Assembly: GCF_036711975.1 (NCBI RefSeq)
Contig: NC_091971.1
Location: 32,929,501 to 32,993,500, forward strand
DNA length: 64,000 bases
Direction: 5' to 3'
Origin: Onthophagus taurus
Taxonomy: Eukaryota > Arthropoda > Insecta > Coleoptera > Scarabaeidae
The notes below the pieces were generated by a model. It did no database searches. It was given only the letters and a program-made list of their open reading frames with translations, and was not told the origin of the DNA. Positions 1-11,084 of this stretch are shown piece by piece. Within the stretch, counting starts at the first letter, position 1, and every line of letters starts with the position of its first letter. Both the position numbers and the translations under genes were made by a program.

Positions 1-720
1 TAAGGTAATGGTATCTTCTACGGGTACGTTAGCATAAAGATTTTTTATATCGAAAGAGATGAGTCTATATTTACTTGTTATTTTCAAATTATTGAGTTTA
101 TTGATAAGTTCCAGGGAATTTTTTATATTGTGTTTTAGATGTTCATGAAATATATTGTAAAGATATCTTTGAATTATTTTAGCGATTCTATTAGTTGGTG
201 TGTTGTTGTTACTTATAATCGGTCTTATGCTTTTTTCTTTTTTGTGTAATTTGATAAGGCTCTTTAGTGTGGGTACAAGTGGGTTCATTTCTATGCTATT
301 GAAAGGGGGTAATGTTGAATTTATTTAAGCACGGTTGATATTCTTTGATAAGTTTTTTCAATTTATTATTGAATGTTGTGGTTGGGTTTCTTTTTATAAG
401 GGAAATGTTATTTTCGCTGAAGAATTTTAGTGTTTTGTCGATATATGTTTGTCGATCTAAAATGATATAACCCGCGTTTTTGTCTTCTAACGTCACTATT
501 AAGTTATTATTAGAAATGGTATCTTTTAGAGATTCCAGTTTGCGACGATTTGAAGAGGTGTATTTGGGTAAATTATGTGAGGGTTTAATATTTTTTATTA
601 GGTGATGATTATCCTGAAATATCTGTTTGATGTTAGGGCTATAACTTAATTGAGATTCGATTTTTATAGCATAGGTGGCGGGGTCGGTAGTCGTAGGTAG
701 AGAATATTTTATTTATCTAT
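1..720 (-). mobile_element. Penelope-like element, N-terminal RT part (cut by window edge)
   Basis: The reverse complement of the first ~60 bases reads SFDIKNLYANVPVED, the palm motif A of Penelope-like reverse transcriptases. A 66-aa open stretch at 296-496 carries LEDKNAGYIILDR, matching the conserved N-terminal RT block of this family. Reading continues leftwards out of the window, so the palm and the GIY-YIG end of this copy are not visible. The frame is interrupted between about 500 and 720, so it is a relic. At about 720 it meets a second Penelope piece on the opposite strand, a head-to-head layout often seen in this class. Family is well supported; exact limits are not. Confidence 0.75.
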
Positions 721-2010
721 ATTAAGCACTTCGAAGAGATGCTCTTTTCAGATAGATATAGCCTTTTTGTGTCAGACATAATATTTTATGGCCGATACGT
801 AGATGACATTATCATCTTATATAAGGGTAACAACGCCAAGTTACTAGCCCTTACCAACATTTTAATAACATATCAAACTTGGAATTCACAACAGAAATCG
901 AACACGACTGTAAACTAAATTTCCTTGACTTGACCATCAAGAGAGATAATGTTGATGATTTTATATCTTATAAGATCTACAGAAAACCAACTGCTACTGA
1001 CACCATAATTCCGAAACACTCTTATAACTGTTTACAACACAAAGAAGCATCATTTAGATTTCTATTTAATAGAATATTTAATGTTCCCTTACACGAAAAT
1101 GACTATATTAACGAAATGGGAATAATCATAAAGATGGGTTTGAACAATAAATACGATATCTCAGACATACAAAGGATTTACAACAAAACTCATGCATCCC
1201 ACATTAACAAACTCATCTTCCCACATTACACAAAGAAGTTCAGATATTTGTCGGTCCCTTTCATACCTACAATTCAATATAAACTTAAACAAAATCTGAA
1301 TAAATTTAACATTATCCCCGCATATACCTCAAACAATAAGATAAGCACATACATTTTAAACAACAAACATAAGTTCATTAAAGATGAATTGAGCGGCGTA
1401 TACAGAATCAATTGCACTGATTGTGAATCTTTTTATATAGGACAGACCGGCCGTAATTTAAAAACCAGAATGAAAGAACATATATCAAGAGAAAATTCTG
1501 CAATATATAAACATATACAAGACACTAAACATAAGATTGACAACGAAATAATTTTACTAAAAAGTCTAAAGAACTAAATCTTCTAGAGGAAATGTTCATA
1601 CATAAATATAACAACATATATAGCGACCTTCTTCTAAATGATCTTACAGACATCAACAACAACAGATTTTTTCTTAAATATGTCAATCAAATTTAACATT
1701 TTAGTCAATTGCTTTAGAGTAACTTTACCACCTCCACCTGTTTAAACGCGCACGCGCTACTCTTTTTTGAACATTTATTCAGTCTGCCAAAATTTATGAG
1801 CGGTGTGAGTACCTGTTTTCTTCCGATTCTATGTTTCGCTGTCGCCATTTGTCTTTTGTTATAATGTTATATTGTATTTTTCATCCTTTTGACGGTATTT
1901 ATAAACATAATTATCTGTATAATTTTAAATATTAACCATATATTTGTACTTTTAGTCGTGCCCGTCGAAGATTGCTAGGCAATCGAAACATGGCACCGAA
2001 TTTAAATAAT
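720..2010 (+). mobile_element. Penelope-like element, C-terminal RT plus GIY-YIG endonuclease
   Basis: The catalytic RT motif YVDDI lies at 796-810, preceded in frame by KHFEEMLFSD. The frame then shifts near 860 and continues as a 232-aa stretch (879-1577) with the post-palm block LNFLDLTIKR and, from about 1395, a GIY-YIG endonuclease (GVYRINCTDC, then FYIGQTGRNLKTRMKEH). A second one-base shift near 1560 puts the last ~40 residues in another frame, ending at about 1697. The 3' untranslated tail ends with a GAAGA-hairpin-GAAAC block at 1963-1995. Two frameshifts make it a pseudogene. Known role of the family: retrotransposition with an RT fused to a GIY-YIG nuclease. Confidence 0.85.
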
Positions 2011-2293
2011 AAACATTATTCATCGTTAAAACAATTTTTTCTTTTTTTAAAAATTTTTTCTTTTTTTACTTATTAATTAATTTTAGATGTATAATAGTAT
2101 AGATGTTTAGTTAATTAGTTTTAGTATATTCGGTAGTTGTATCTGTCTTAAACAATAATGTTATGAAAAATTGCAAAAACATGATAATGTATTTTTTTGT
2201 TTTTACCTTTTCAATCGTATACTTTTAAAGCAAACAAAATTTCTCATAGTGATTAATTTCTGATAGTGAATAAACAAAAATTTCATTGTAAAA
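2011..2293. other. AT-rich spacer
   Basis: AT-rich sequence after the Penelope tail. I see no coding potential, inverted repeat or RNA gene. Confidence 0.5.
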
Positions 2294-2719
2294 GTGCAAA
2301 AACAAAAAGATTTTTTTAAGTCGTTGTTAAAATTGCTGGTTACTACTTTTTGCACAACTATTAAAATTTATGTTACATATTACGACAACCTTGGTTATAA
2401 CGAAGTACCGTCTATAGCGAGCAATTTTTTCGGTCCCTTGACTGCTCGTTATAACCGGTCTTCACTGTATTACATAGGTCAAGTCAGAAAGTCCCTAAAT
2501 AAAACTGAAGACTGTCTAACTGAAACTAACTGTGATGAACCTGAAGACTTTGAGGGAAGCTCTGCCAGAAAAAAGGTTTCAACAAAAGCCAACAACTCGT
2601 ATGAGTTTCCTCCTGTTCCAGATATTGCATATTTTTGCTATAATCAAGTTGTGGGAAAAATTGAACCAGTCAATACTAAACAGAGAAGGTTGCTCTGTTT
2701 TCCCATAAAACTCGATTAA
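2294..2719 (+). other. Open stretch, possible TE-derived C-terminal exon
   Basis: About 141 codons are open, but the first codon is GTG, so if real it is an internal exon or a fragment. The second half (YYIGQVRKSLNKTED ... FPPVPDIAYFC) has the general look of short C-terminal tails on some transposon-encoded insect proteins, a beta-strand start followed by F-P-x-V-x-D-I. I cannot name the family. No splice sites or partner exons were convincing. Confidence 0.25.
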
Positions 2720-3738
2720 TTTTTTTTATTAGGTACCTAGTCTAAAAAGCCTAGTCTATTCAGAATTTAAGATTTTATTTATACTATAATAGCTAGGTAG
2801 GTACCTACCTATTAAAAAACAAGAAGACTGTTTATGTTTTAACTTTTTGCAATTAGATTTTTGAAATAGTTCCTATGTTTGCAATATTTTAAATAAATAC
2901 TTTTGTTTCTTTAAATCAATCTCTCAAAATTGGATGCTTTTCTATTTATATAGTGTTTTTGGAAGTTTCTAATGTAAACAAATGTTTTACGGTAATCTAA
3001 GCCCCCACTGTAAATAATAGGATTAACCTCAAGCAATTATAGATTAATTTATCCGGTCATAATAAATGTTACAAACAGCCGGGTATACCGGCTCTTAAAT
3101 GAATAATCAAGTTATAGATTCGCCATCTGTAGCAGATGGCGAATTACAATCATCAGAACACGGGTTTGGTCCACCACGTCAATGAAGACCGCCCCGTTAA
3201 AAATACTGAAAATACACGTATTGTTAGCGTTATCCAGGATGCACGACGTGAACGTGATAAGGTTCTCATTCTAATGGGGTGCTTTTTGAACATGAGTCCC
3301 CTTGCCTCTCACGAATCGGGGTGCTTTTTGATCTATACTTTAAAATTAGTACAGCAATGTGGAGAGTTGTTGTTTGTTATCGTAAAGAAATGCTGCGTGC
3401 ACATTGATATCAAACACCAAGCACATTTAATTATTGCAATATCAATGCAGAGTTCACACAAGTTATTGCAGTTTTTGAAACAGCAGTATTAAAGACTGTA
3501 TTTTGAGGATGTTGTTCCGTAAATATAAATTTACATCTTAATTATACAGCATAACAATGGCAGAAAATTGTCTTAAAAAATTCTCCAAGACCTAAAAGTA
3601 TAAATATTTAGCGGCTGAATGAATCCAGTTATTCTAGCGGTAATCGTAAAAATTTGGATATTTTTATTGTCTCTATCAATATTGAATGTAGGTGTGAATG
3701 TTTAAAAAAAACTACACAATTTGAAATGATGAAAGTGA
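2720..3738. other. Spacer without recognisable gene
   Basis: Contains a short palindromic run of GGTACCTACC type near 2790-2815 and a small inverted repeat (CGCCATCTG...CAGATGGCG) at about 3121-3142. The 118-codon open stretch at 3136-3492 has no recognisable motif and is probably chance. Confidence 0.4.
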
Positions 3739-3740
3739 TA

Positions 3741-4365
3741 TACAGGATGTATCTGAATGACTGCAACAAACTTCAAGGGGTGATTCTTTAGTGAATTTTA
3801 AGGGTACTTTGATATATGAACTATGGGCGACTTCGATTCCCTAAGGAGCTACACCCCTCCAAAAATGGGGGAAAATTTTGGTTTAATTTTTTTTCTCAAA
3901 AATCATAAAAGTTAGGAAAATGAAATTTGGGGAATATGTTTAACTCATAATAGGGCACGTTTTGGCCCTATTTGTACTTTCAACCGACCCTTCTAAACTA
4001 CTAAACGTAACGGTTCCGTCCAATCGGAACAGATGGCGCGTCTCAGACAGGACGTCGCGCCTTATTTCTTTATGTAGGTAAGATAAAGGCGCGACGTACT
4101 GTTTGGGACACACAATCTGTTCCGATTGGACGGAAGCCCGGTCACTCCGCACAGCTTATTTCTGTTTCTCTTTAATTTGTAATTCCATTAAATCGCTCTT
4201 AAAAAATTAGGGAGCTCTAATTTTGAAAAACTGATAACGGAATCCGAAAACTAACGTTTTCGAAATAACCGCATCCTACTAAACCGCGATTTTTCGCGAA
4301 ACTATATGGAATATCGAAAATATCATCCCTTGAAGTTTGTTGCAGTCATTCAAATACATCCTGTA
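3741..4365. mobile_element. TA-flanked MITE with internal palindrome
   Basis: Terminal inverted repeats of about 40 bp (starting TACAGGATGTAT and then GAATGACTGCAACAAAC) lie at 3741 and, inverted, up to 4365. Each end is bordered by TA (3739-3740, 4366-4367), the target duplication of the Tc1/mariner superfamily. A second inverted repeat sits inside: TTCCGTCCAATCGGAACAGA near 4013 and its complement near 4115-4135. No transposase is present, so it is non-autonomous. Confidence 0.85.
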
Positions 4366-4367
4366 TA

Positions 4368-4998
4368 GAAGGTGTTCTTCTTGAGAAACTATCTACAATC
4401 AAGGATCTGGGAGTTACTTTTGACGGCAAATTGTCTTTTGTACCGCACATTGAAAATATTGCATCCTCTGCAGTGAAGACGCTTGGTTTCGTTTTGCGCA
4501 ACTCGCGTGCCTTTTCTGACATCGTTGTGTACAAGTCCCTGTTTTTGACCTTTGTATTGTCCAAATTGGAATATGGTTCTGTAATTTAGTCGCCACAATA
4601 TGTATGTTATTAGACTTATATTGGAGAGAATTCAGAGGAGATTTCTCAAATATTTGTCTCTACGCTTGGACGGATCATACCAGGATCGTGGAACGGGATA
4701 CGCATCCCTGCTGCAACGTCACAACTTTTCTGCCCTAGTGTATCAATATTTTACAGAAGTTTGTGCAAGGTAAATTGGATTGCGGTTGGTTGTTATTGCA
4801 GATCACCAATGAGTTTTATTTGAGGAATTGCAGATCCGCTATTTTAGTCAACTTCCCGGTGCAAAGGATGCGTAAACTAATGAACAATAATAGTGTAGGA
4901 GTGTTTATGTGAATTATATTTGTTTTATAGCATGTGCTATTGTAATATTGTCCTGTAATCGATCTTTATTGGCCAATAAAGTGAATTATTATTATCAT
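4368..4998 (+). pseudogene. LINE ORF2 C-terminal fragment with 3' tail
   Basis: Plus-strand translation after the MITE reads STIKDLGVTFDGKLSF, then LSKLEYGSVI, the thumb and post-RT region of Jockey/R1-type LINEs. Stops and frame changes follow. The element ends with TAATATTGTCCTGTAATC, a CAATAAAG polyadenylation-like block and a (TTA)n-like tail at about 4935-5005. It is 5'-truncated, as usual for LINEs. The same 3' end recurs at 36333-36391, and the same protein block at 30780-30850. Confidence 0.75.
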
Positions 4999-5110
4999 TA
5001 TAATAGGTAGCGTACAGAATGTGCAACACTTGGACGTTATTACAGAGAAGAACTTAAGGATTAAATAACAAGACGTAAAAAAATCTAAAAAAAGCGAGTT
5101 GTATTCAACA

Positions 5111-5119
5111 GTTAAGCAA
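5111..5119. repeat. 9-bp target-site duplication (left) of Foldback element
   Basis: GTTAAGCAA here is repeated exactly at 7870-7878, immediately outside the two ends of the Foldback element. Confidence 0.9.
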
Positions 5120-7869
5120 ACCGGCGAGACGATAGCAACAAACCACTCAGCAACAAACTTTTTCCTTTATATTTCCCCCTACTTCTAGGGCCCATATCTT
5201 CGTTATCTAGAAAGATACCGAAAAACTAACCACACGGTTGGAAAGCTTGGACTTTTCTCTATCATAAACCGAGTTTTCGTCCGCCGATATGTTGATAATA
5301 AGAGCAAGAAAAAATAAGAAACGTCTCGCTGCATTCAAATTACCTCAAAATTATCAAACTTCACGGCCTTGTGCAGCCGTTACCAGATGGAAATTCAATA
5401 AATGATTTACATATTCGGAAAGAACTGACCTTTGACTATCTTATTCCGAGTTTTCGTCCGTCAATATCTGTAGGCGTCTGTAAAAAAAACGCTCCTGAAA
5501 AAGAGCCTACAGTTGGCAACAAACTTTACCTTTGAATTTCCATCTACTTTTTGGACAGATATCTTTGTTATTTATAACGCTAGCGAAAAACTAAGTACAC
5601 GGTTGGAAAGCTTGCTCTTTTCTCTATCTCAAACCGAGTTTTCGTCCGCCGATATGTTGATAATAAGAGCAAGAAAAAATAAGAAACGTCTAGCTGCATT
5701 CAAATTACCTCAAAATTATCAAACTTCACGGCCTTGTGCAGCCGTTGCCAGATGGAAATTCAACAAATGGTTTACATATTCGGAAAGAGCTGACCTTGGA
5801 CTATCTTATTCCGAGTTTTCGTCCGTCAATATCTGTCGGCGTCTGTAAAAAAAACGCTCCTGAAAAAGAGCCTACAGTTGGCAACAAACTTTAGTTTTGT
5901 ATTTCCATCTGTATACTTTTCGGACGGATATCTTTCTTATTTATAACGCTAGCGGAAAACTAAGCACACGGTTGGAAAGCTTGGTCGTTTCTCTATCTTA
6001 AACCGAGTTTTCGTCCGCCGATATGTTGATAATGAGAGCAAGAAAAAATAAGAAACGTCGCGCTGCCACGAATTTTTGCCGCGGCTAAACCACGCTTGGG
6101 TCAATAACTCTCTTATATGACGGGGAGAAAACTCTAGAACTATATTCATCTTATGGGAAATTTTCTGCTCTTTTCATCGGTATATAACACATCTCAATCA
6201 CACGTTTGCACAATCGTTTTTCAGCCCAGCAACAAACTTTTCCCTTGTATTTCCGTCTACTTTTCGGGCCAACATTTTCGTTATCTAGAAAGATAGCGAA
6301 AAACTAAGCACACGGTTGGAAAGCTTGGTCTTTTCTATATCTTAAACCATGTTTTCGTCCGCCGATATATTAATAATAAGAGCAGAAAAAAATAAGAAAC
6401 GACACACTGCATTTAAATCACCTCAAAATTGCTCCACTTAGGCTGTGTGCAGCAGTTATCAACCTACCGATAGCCTACAGACAACCTGCAGGTAGCAGAA
6501 CGCAATCACTTCTTATCCTAACTTTCTTATTTGATGAAGGAAAAATTGGGATAAAGTTTTACCCGAGAGAGAATCCTAACTTCATTTCATGTTGACAGAT
6601 AATTTTTCATTCACTCTTAATTTATTTAAAATCATTTAAAAACATATACATAAGTACGAAGGCTTTTACGGCCGGTGTTAATAAAATGTTTGACGTGTCG
6701 GATGTCATATTGCAACCTTCTTCAGAAAACAAGTTTGAAGCGAACCCGAAAGTTTCTAGTTCTAGGTCTAGTGTTAGTTCTAGTGATAGTGCTAGTGTTA
6801 GTTCTAGTTTTAGTTTTACTTTTAGAAACATGTTAAACTGTTCAAAACGGAAAGATTATTTCATGTTACACCTATATTATCAGAATCTGAAATTGTGTTT
6901 TGATGGTTTTCAATCTGGTAACGTTACCAACCTTTGCATTTTAAGTTATTTAGTTTATCAATTTAAAAAACTCGTATGCAAATGCTTAAGCGAAGTGCGT
7001 CGCACACCCTTGGAAAGAGCAGAAAATTTCCCATAAGATGAATATAGTTCTAGAGTTTTCTCCCCTTCATATAAGAGAGTTATTGACCCAAGCGTGGCTT
7101 ACCCGCGGCAAAAATTCGAGGTTTAGGTAGTTCATAGTCAGAAAAAAGGATTGTGTATACGTGTGATCACGGTGTTTCACACATCGTTGGAAAGAGCAGG
7201 AAATTTCCCATAAGCTGAATATAGTTGTAGAGTTTTCTCCCCGCCATATAAGAAAGTTATTGACCCAAGCGTGGTTTAGCCGCGGCAAAAATTCGTGGCA
7301 GCGCGACGTTTCTTATTTTTTCTTGCTCTCATTATCAACATATCGGCGGACAAAAACTCGGTTTATGAACAAGCTTTCCAACCGTGTACTTAGTTTTTCG
7401 CTAGTGTTATAAATAACAAAGATATACATCCGAAAAGTACATAGATGGAAATTCAAAGGTAAAGTTTGTTGCCAACTGTAGGCTCTTTTTCAGGAGCGTT
7501 TTTTTTTACAGACGCCTACAGATATTGACGGACGAAAACTCGGAATAAGATAGTCAAAGGTCAGTTCTTTCCGAATATGTAAACCATTTATTGAATTTCC
7601 ATCTGGTAACGGCTGCACAAGGCCGTGAAGTTTGGTAATTCTGAGGTAAATTGAATGCAGCGCGACGTTTCTTATTTTTTCTTGCTCTTATTATCAACAT
7701 ATCGGCGGACGAAAACTCGGTTTATGATAGAGAAAAGTCGAAGCTTTCCAACCGTGTAGTTAGTTTTTGGCTATCTTTCTAGATAACGAAGATATGGGCC
7801 CTAGAAGTAGGTGGAAATATAAAGGAAACAGTTTGTTGCTGAGTGGTTTGTTGCTATCGTCTCGCCGGT
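5120..7869. mobile_element. Foldback-type element with tandem-repeat arms
   Basis: The ends are inverted copies (ACCGGCGAGACGATAGCAAC at 5120; complement ending at 7869), bordered by 9-bp direct repeats. The left arm (about 5120-6480) holds three to four tandem units of ~365 bp, with CAACAAAC recurring at about 5151, 5517, 5882 and 6230. The right arm (about 7020-7869) carries the same units inverted. A sub-block with GCCGCGG ... CACGCTTGGGTCAATAAC appears near 6075, inverted at 7080 and again at 7260. The middle (6480-7020) has no transposase; the Ser-rich open stretch at 6686-7036 is an AGT/TAG-rich simple repeat. Long arms made of tandem repeats plus a 9-bp duplication match Drosophila FB elements (MuDR/Foldback group). 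Internal unit limits are approximate. Confidence 0.88.
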
Positions 7870-8167
7870 GTTAAGCAACGCAAAAATAAGTGCGCAGAGA
7901 TATTTTAAACTCAAAGGAAAGGTTTGAAAAAAGAGTAGATATGTAAAGAAATCACGAGAAAAAAGACAAGAAGAAATGTGGAGAAAGAAGAAATAAAATC
8001 CTTCTATGAAGAAATATTCATACTAAAAGTATTATAACATGTTATATTTTAGTTCCATTAAAATAAATTGTTGGTCTATTTTACAGAACATCTAAGTGAT
8101 ACCTCTAACATTTAATAAGTAAAAGATGTTCATAATTACAATTTTATTAAACTATTTTCTAACTTAC
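7870..8167 (-). other. PPWD1 intron sequence left of the donor site
   Basis: The PPWD1 5' splice donor (GTAAGT, minus strand) occupies 8162-8167, so this stretch and the Foldback element to its left lie inside the following intron. No cyclophilin-coding sequence is visible here. Confidence 0.6.
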
Positions 8168-9719
8168 CTCCAGTTCCATTTCCTGTTGGATCCCCAGTTT
8201 GGATCATAAATCCTTTAATAACCCTATGAAAGATATGCCCATTATAATAACCATTTTTCGAATGAACACAAAAATTCTCAACACTTTTTGGCGTATCTTT
8301 AACAAACAATTTACAATGAATATCACCAAAAACAGTATGAATAACAGCCGTTTCATATAATCTTTGAGTGGCCGGTGTATCCGTAGCAGCAAAAGTATCT
8401 TCTTTCGACGGTTTCTCATTAAAAACATCGCGATCCTGACCAGAATTTTGCGGATCATCCGGATCGCGTTTCGTAAACATATAAAATCGATTCTTTTTAT
8501 AACCGGTGCAAATCAAAGTTGGATCCGGTTTAATTGCATCCAAAGTGGGGTTATTTGAAGCTTCAATTTCTAATGTAACCGCAGCTTTATTTCTTTTCGC
8601 CGAACCTTGATACAAAGCGATGCGAAGTAATCGTAAGTTTTCGTTTTTTCCGATAATTTTAACGCATTTATTAGTGAATATATTAATGAGTTTAACACCT
8701 AAAAGTGTTGGATATAATAAAAAGTAACCGGTTGAATCAAATTCGATGTTGGATAAATGAAAATAATCGGATTTTTCTAAATCTCTTTCAACAGCCATTC
8801 GCCGACCAAATTCCATGTTTGGAAGTTGCTGGGTTTGTTGTTGAAGTTGAGTAAATCGCGGTAAAGTTTCGTCGTAAACTCGAATTAATTTACCCGTTAA
8901 AAAATTAAAAATTCTTACTTTACGGTCTGTCGAGATTGTTGCAAACTTTAATCCGTCCTTGCTAAATGATAAACCCGAAGGAAACGTTTTATTTTTTGCA
9001 AATTCAAACAAATCCGTATCTAATTTGGAATCAAATTTAACTTTTTTTGATGGAAAAACGAAATCGTTTCTCATCCCGGACCAATATTCTAAAATTCCAT
9101 TCTTATCCACCGATATACAAACATCGAATTTTGGGTTAAAACGCATCAAAATGACGGGTTTTGTATGAATTTTTTCTATTATTTTAATCGCGTGCTTCAT
9201 TTCTCGACTATCATAAACAAAAATTCTTTCTGATTCCGAATCGCTTACTGCTAAGGTTTCAACGGCATCACCTGATGTGTGAATGAACTCAACACAACCC
9301 GGGATATAGTCAACTTTTAACATATTAATCATATCGAAATTAACGACGTCAAAAATTTTTAAAGATTTATCGGACGAAGCTGAACATAATAGCGAGCCTT
9401 CTTCGTTTGCGGACATCGAGACAACAGGACCTAAATGACCACGAAAATGTTTTACAAACTCTATACCGGTTTCGACTTTTTTCCAAAACTTTATATGACC
9501 ATCGCAGCTTCCGGTTAAAATAAAATCCGTATTTGTAACAATGCAATGAGTTATAATGTCACGGTGCATAAAACTTTTCTCATAGAATTCAGCCGTTGGC
9601 AAGTTTTCCAGATAAAGTGCTTCATGAGGAAGGATTTTTTGCTTTTTTATTGGGGGTTGAGCTGTTTCATCCTCACTTGAATCTTCACTGTGAGATTGTT
9701 TTTCTTCTTCTTCACTCAT
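8168..9719 (-). CDS. PPWD1: PPWD1: WD-repeat and cyclophilin domain peptidyl-prolyl isomerase (5' exon, partial)
   Basis: One exon encodes 517 codons plus one base. An acidic N-terminus ([18 protein letters not shown]) is followed by WD repeats from about residue 50 ([24 protein letters not shown]) to ~400, then a cyclophilin fold from ~450 ([43 protein letters not shown]) with the FHR and MIQ active-site residues. This order is diagnostic of PPWD1, a nuclear spliceosome-associated prolyl isomerase of about 620-650 aa. The exon stops inside the cyclophilin domain at GGAG|GTAAGT; reading through gives a stop after 10 unrelated residues. The last ~110-125 residues must lie in exons beyond the window's left edge, or the gene is broken. 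The start is the first ATG, 90-120 bp below a TATA-like box. No internal stops or shifts. Confidence 0.93.
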
Positions 9720-9838
9720 GGTTATTATTAAGTACTAAAACAAATACATCAAATACAATAAACATTTTTAACATTTAGAATACTTATAAATTACAAAATA
9801 AAACAAACCTTTAATAAGACTGGACGAACTTAACCTCA

Positions 9839-9846
9839 CTTTTATA
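9839..9846 (-). promoter_or_regulatory. PPWD1: Candidate TATA box of PPWD1
   Basis: Minus-strand TATAAAAG is followed by GTGAGGTTAAG, roughly 120 bp upstream of the PPWD1 ATG. Position and orientation suit a core promoter, but housekeeping genes often lack TATA, so this is tentative. Confidence 0.35.
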
Positions 9847-9929
9847 AATCATAACAAGATGTCAAAATTTGGTTAAATAAATTAAAGTGAAGTTAGCAAC
9901 GAGTTTTTCTGCAGTGTAGAAAAGGTTGC

Positions 9930-10468
9930 ATATCTCTGAAAATAGATATTAATTTTTTATGGACGTTAATCCACTATTTTGTAAAACAGTGTTAAATTTT
10001 AAAATGTTGCATCTATTATACATAAATTCCATGTTTGGAAGTTCTTTTACAATATTTGGAGAATATTATTGTGTTACCACTTGCAAAAAATTTTATACAT
10101 CGTAACATTACAATTATGCAAAGTTACAATCAAAAAATCATAAATCCGAAATTTAAAGATTCAAAGAAATGGTCTTCGGTACATTAAATACTAAATGAAT
10201 TTACTGTAAATTGATTTCATTTCATGGTGATATCTTAATTCGTTTTTTAGATACGATTTTTTTAAGTTTACATTCCATATCTACAAAATCAAACATCAAA
10301 CATGCAGAGTTGGATTTAAAAAATCATAACAACGATGTTTATGAAGAATAAGAAATTATTTATAATACATAAAATCTTCATCAAATTTACTTTAAAATGA
10401 TATTTATTTCATGATAATATCTCCATTCGTTCTTGAGATACGATTTTTTCAAATTTATATTGCATATC
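9930..10468. repeat. Imperfect ~187-bp tandem repeat (left part)
   Basis: AGATACGATTTTTT recurs at about 10249 and 10436, each embedded in the same order of sub-motifs (AAATTTACTTTAAAATG, then TTCATG-TGATATCT, then CATATCTAC). Earlier, more degenerate copies reach back to about 9930. The array continues after the 8-kb composite insertion at 18473-18640. Single degenerate copies occur near 38640-38860 and 43880-43980. Confidence 0.6.
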
Positions 10469-11084
10469 TACAGTATGTCCCCGGATCGAGTTACAAAGAG
10501 GAAAGAAATTTTTGTTACTAATTTTTCAAACTTATATCAGTACAAATAATGCGTCGGATATGTTCAAACTAGTAAATCGCATGAATTTTATACTCTAACT
10601 ATAAAAGTTAACTAATTATTCCAATTTTTATGTAAAAATTGGACGTTTTTCTAAATTGAAATTGAAGTTCAATTTATATGTAACCATAGAAACCATAACA
10701 GTTACAACTTATGTTGGTGTTATTTATTAAGTTTTTCCATGCGATGTTAACCGTGAAAGAGAGAATGGGTGGTATGAATAAAAAGCGAGCAAATGCTCTT
10801 AAGTATAAGCAACAGCTATAAGCTTATGCTGAAAGTAAAAGGTCCGAGTATAAGCATTTGCTCCGATTTGTATAAATAATGATTTGCTTTTACTTATGAG
10901 CATCTGCTTATATCAAATGAGGATTTGCTCGTCTAACTCGTCGTGACTTGTATAAATCGGTGCCGCAGTTGTTATACTTACGCTCTTAGTATTTGATGTT
11001 TGTGTTTATTTACCTAACCTAACATACTGAATTATACCCTTAGAAGTTTAATGCTTTGTATAAACCAGTAATTTGTAAGACAAC

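Noticed and set aside
3136..3492. 118-codon open stretch as a gene
   Set aside because: No recognisable motif, no promoter or splice signals, and it starts inside a small palindrome.
5513..5848. 111-codon open stretch
   Set aside because: It lies wholly in a tandem unit of the Foldback arm; sibling units have it broken.
6686..7036. 116-codon Ser-rich open stretch
   Set aside because: The Ser run comes from a TAGTTCTAG/TAGTGTTAG simple repeat in the core of the Foldback element, and nothing else in it resembles a protein domain.
5120..7869. CRISPR-like interpretation of the regular repeats
   Set aside because: Units are ~365 bp, inverted between arms and bounded by a 9-bp target duplication; there are no short repeat-spacer units.
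8204..9168. Open stretches on other frames within PPWD1 (8204-8458, 8364-8558, 8959-9168)
   Set aside because: Shadows of the PPWD1 coding frame.
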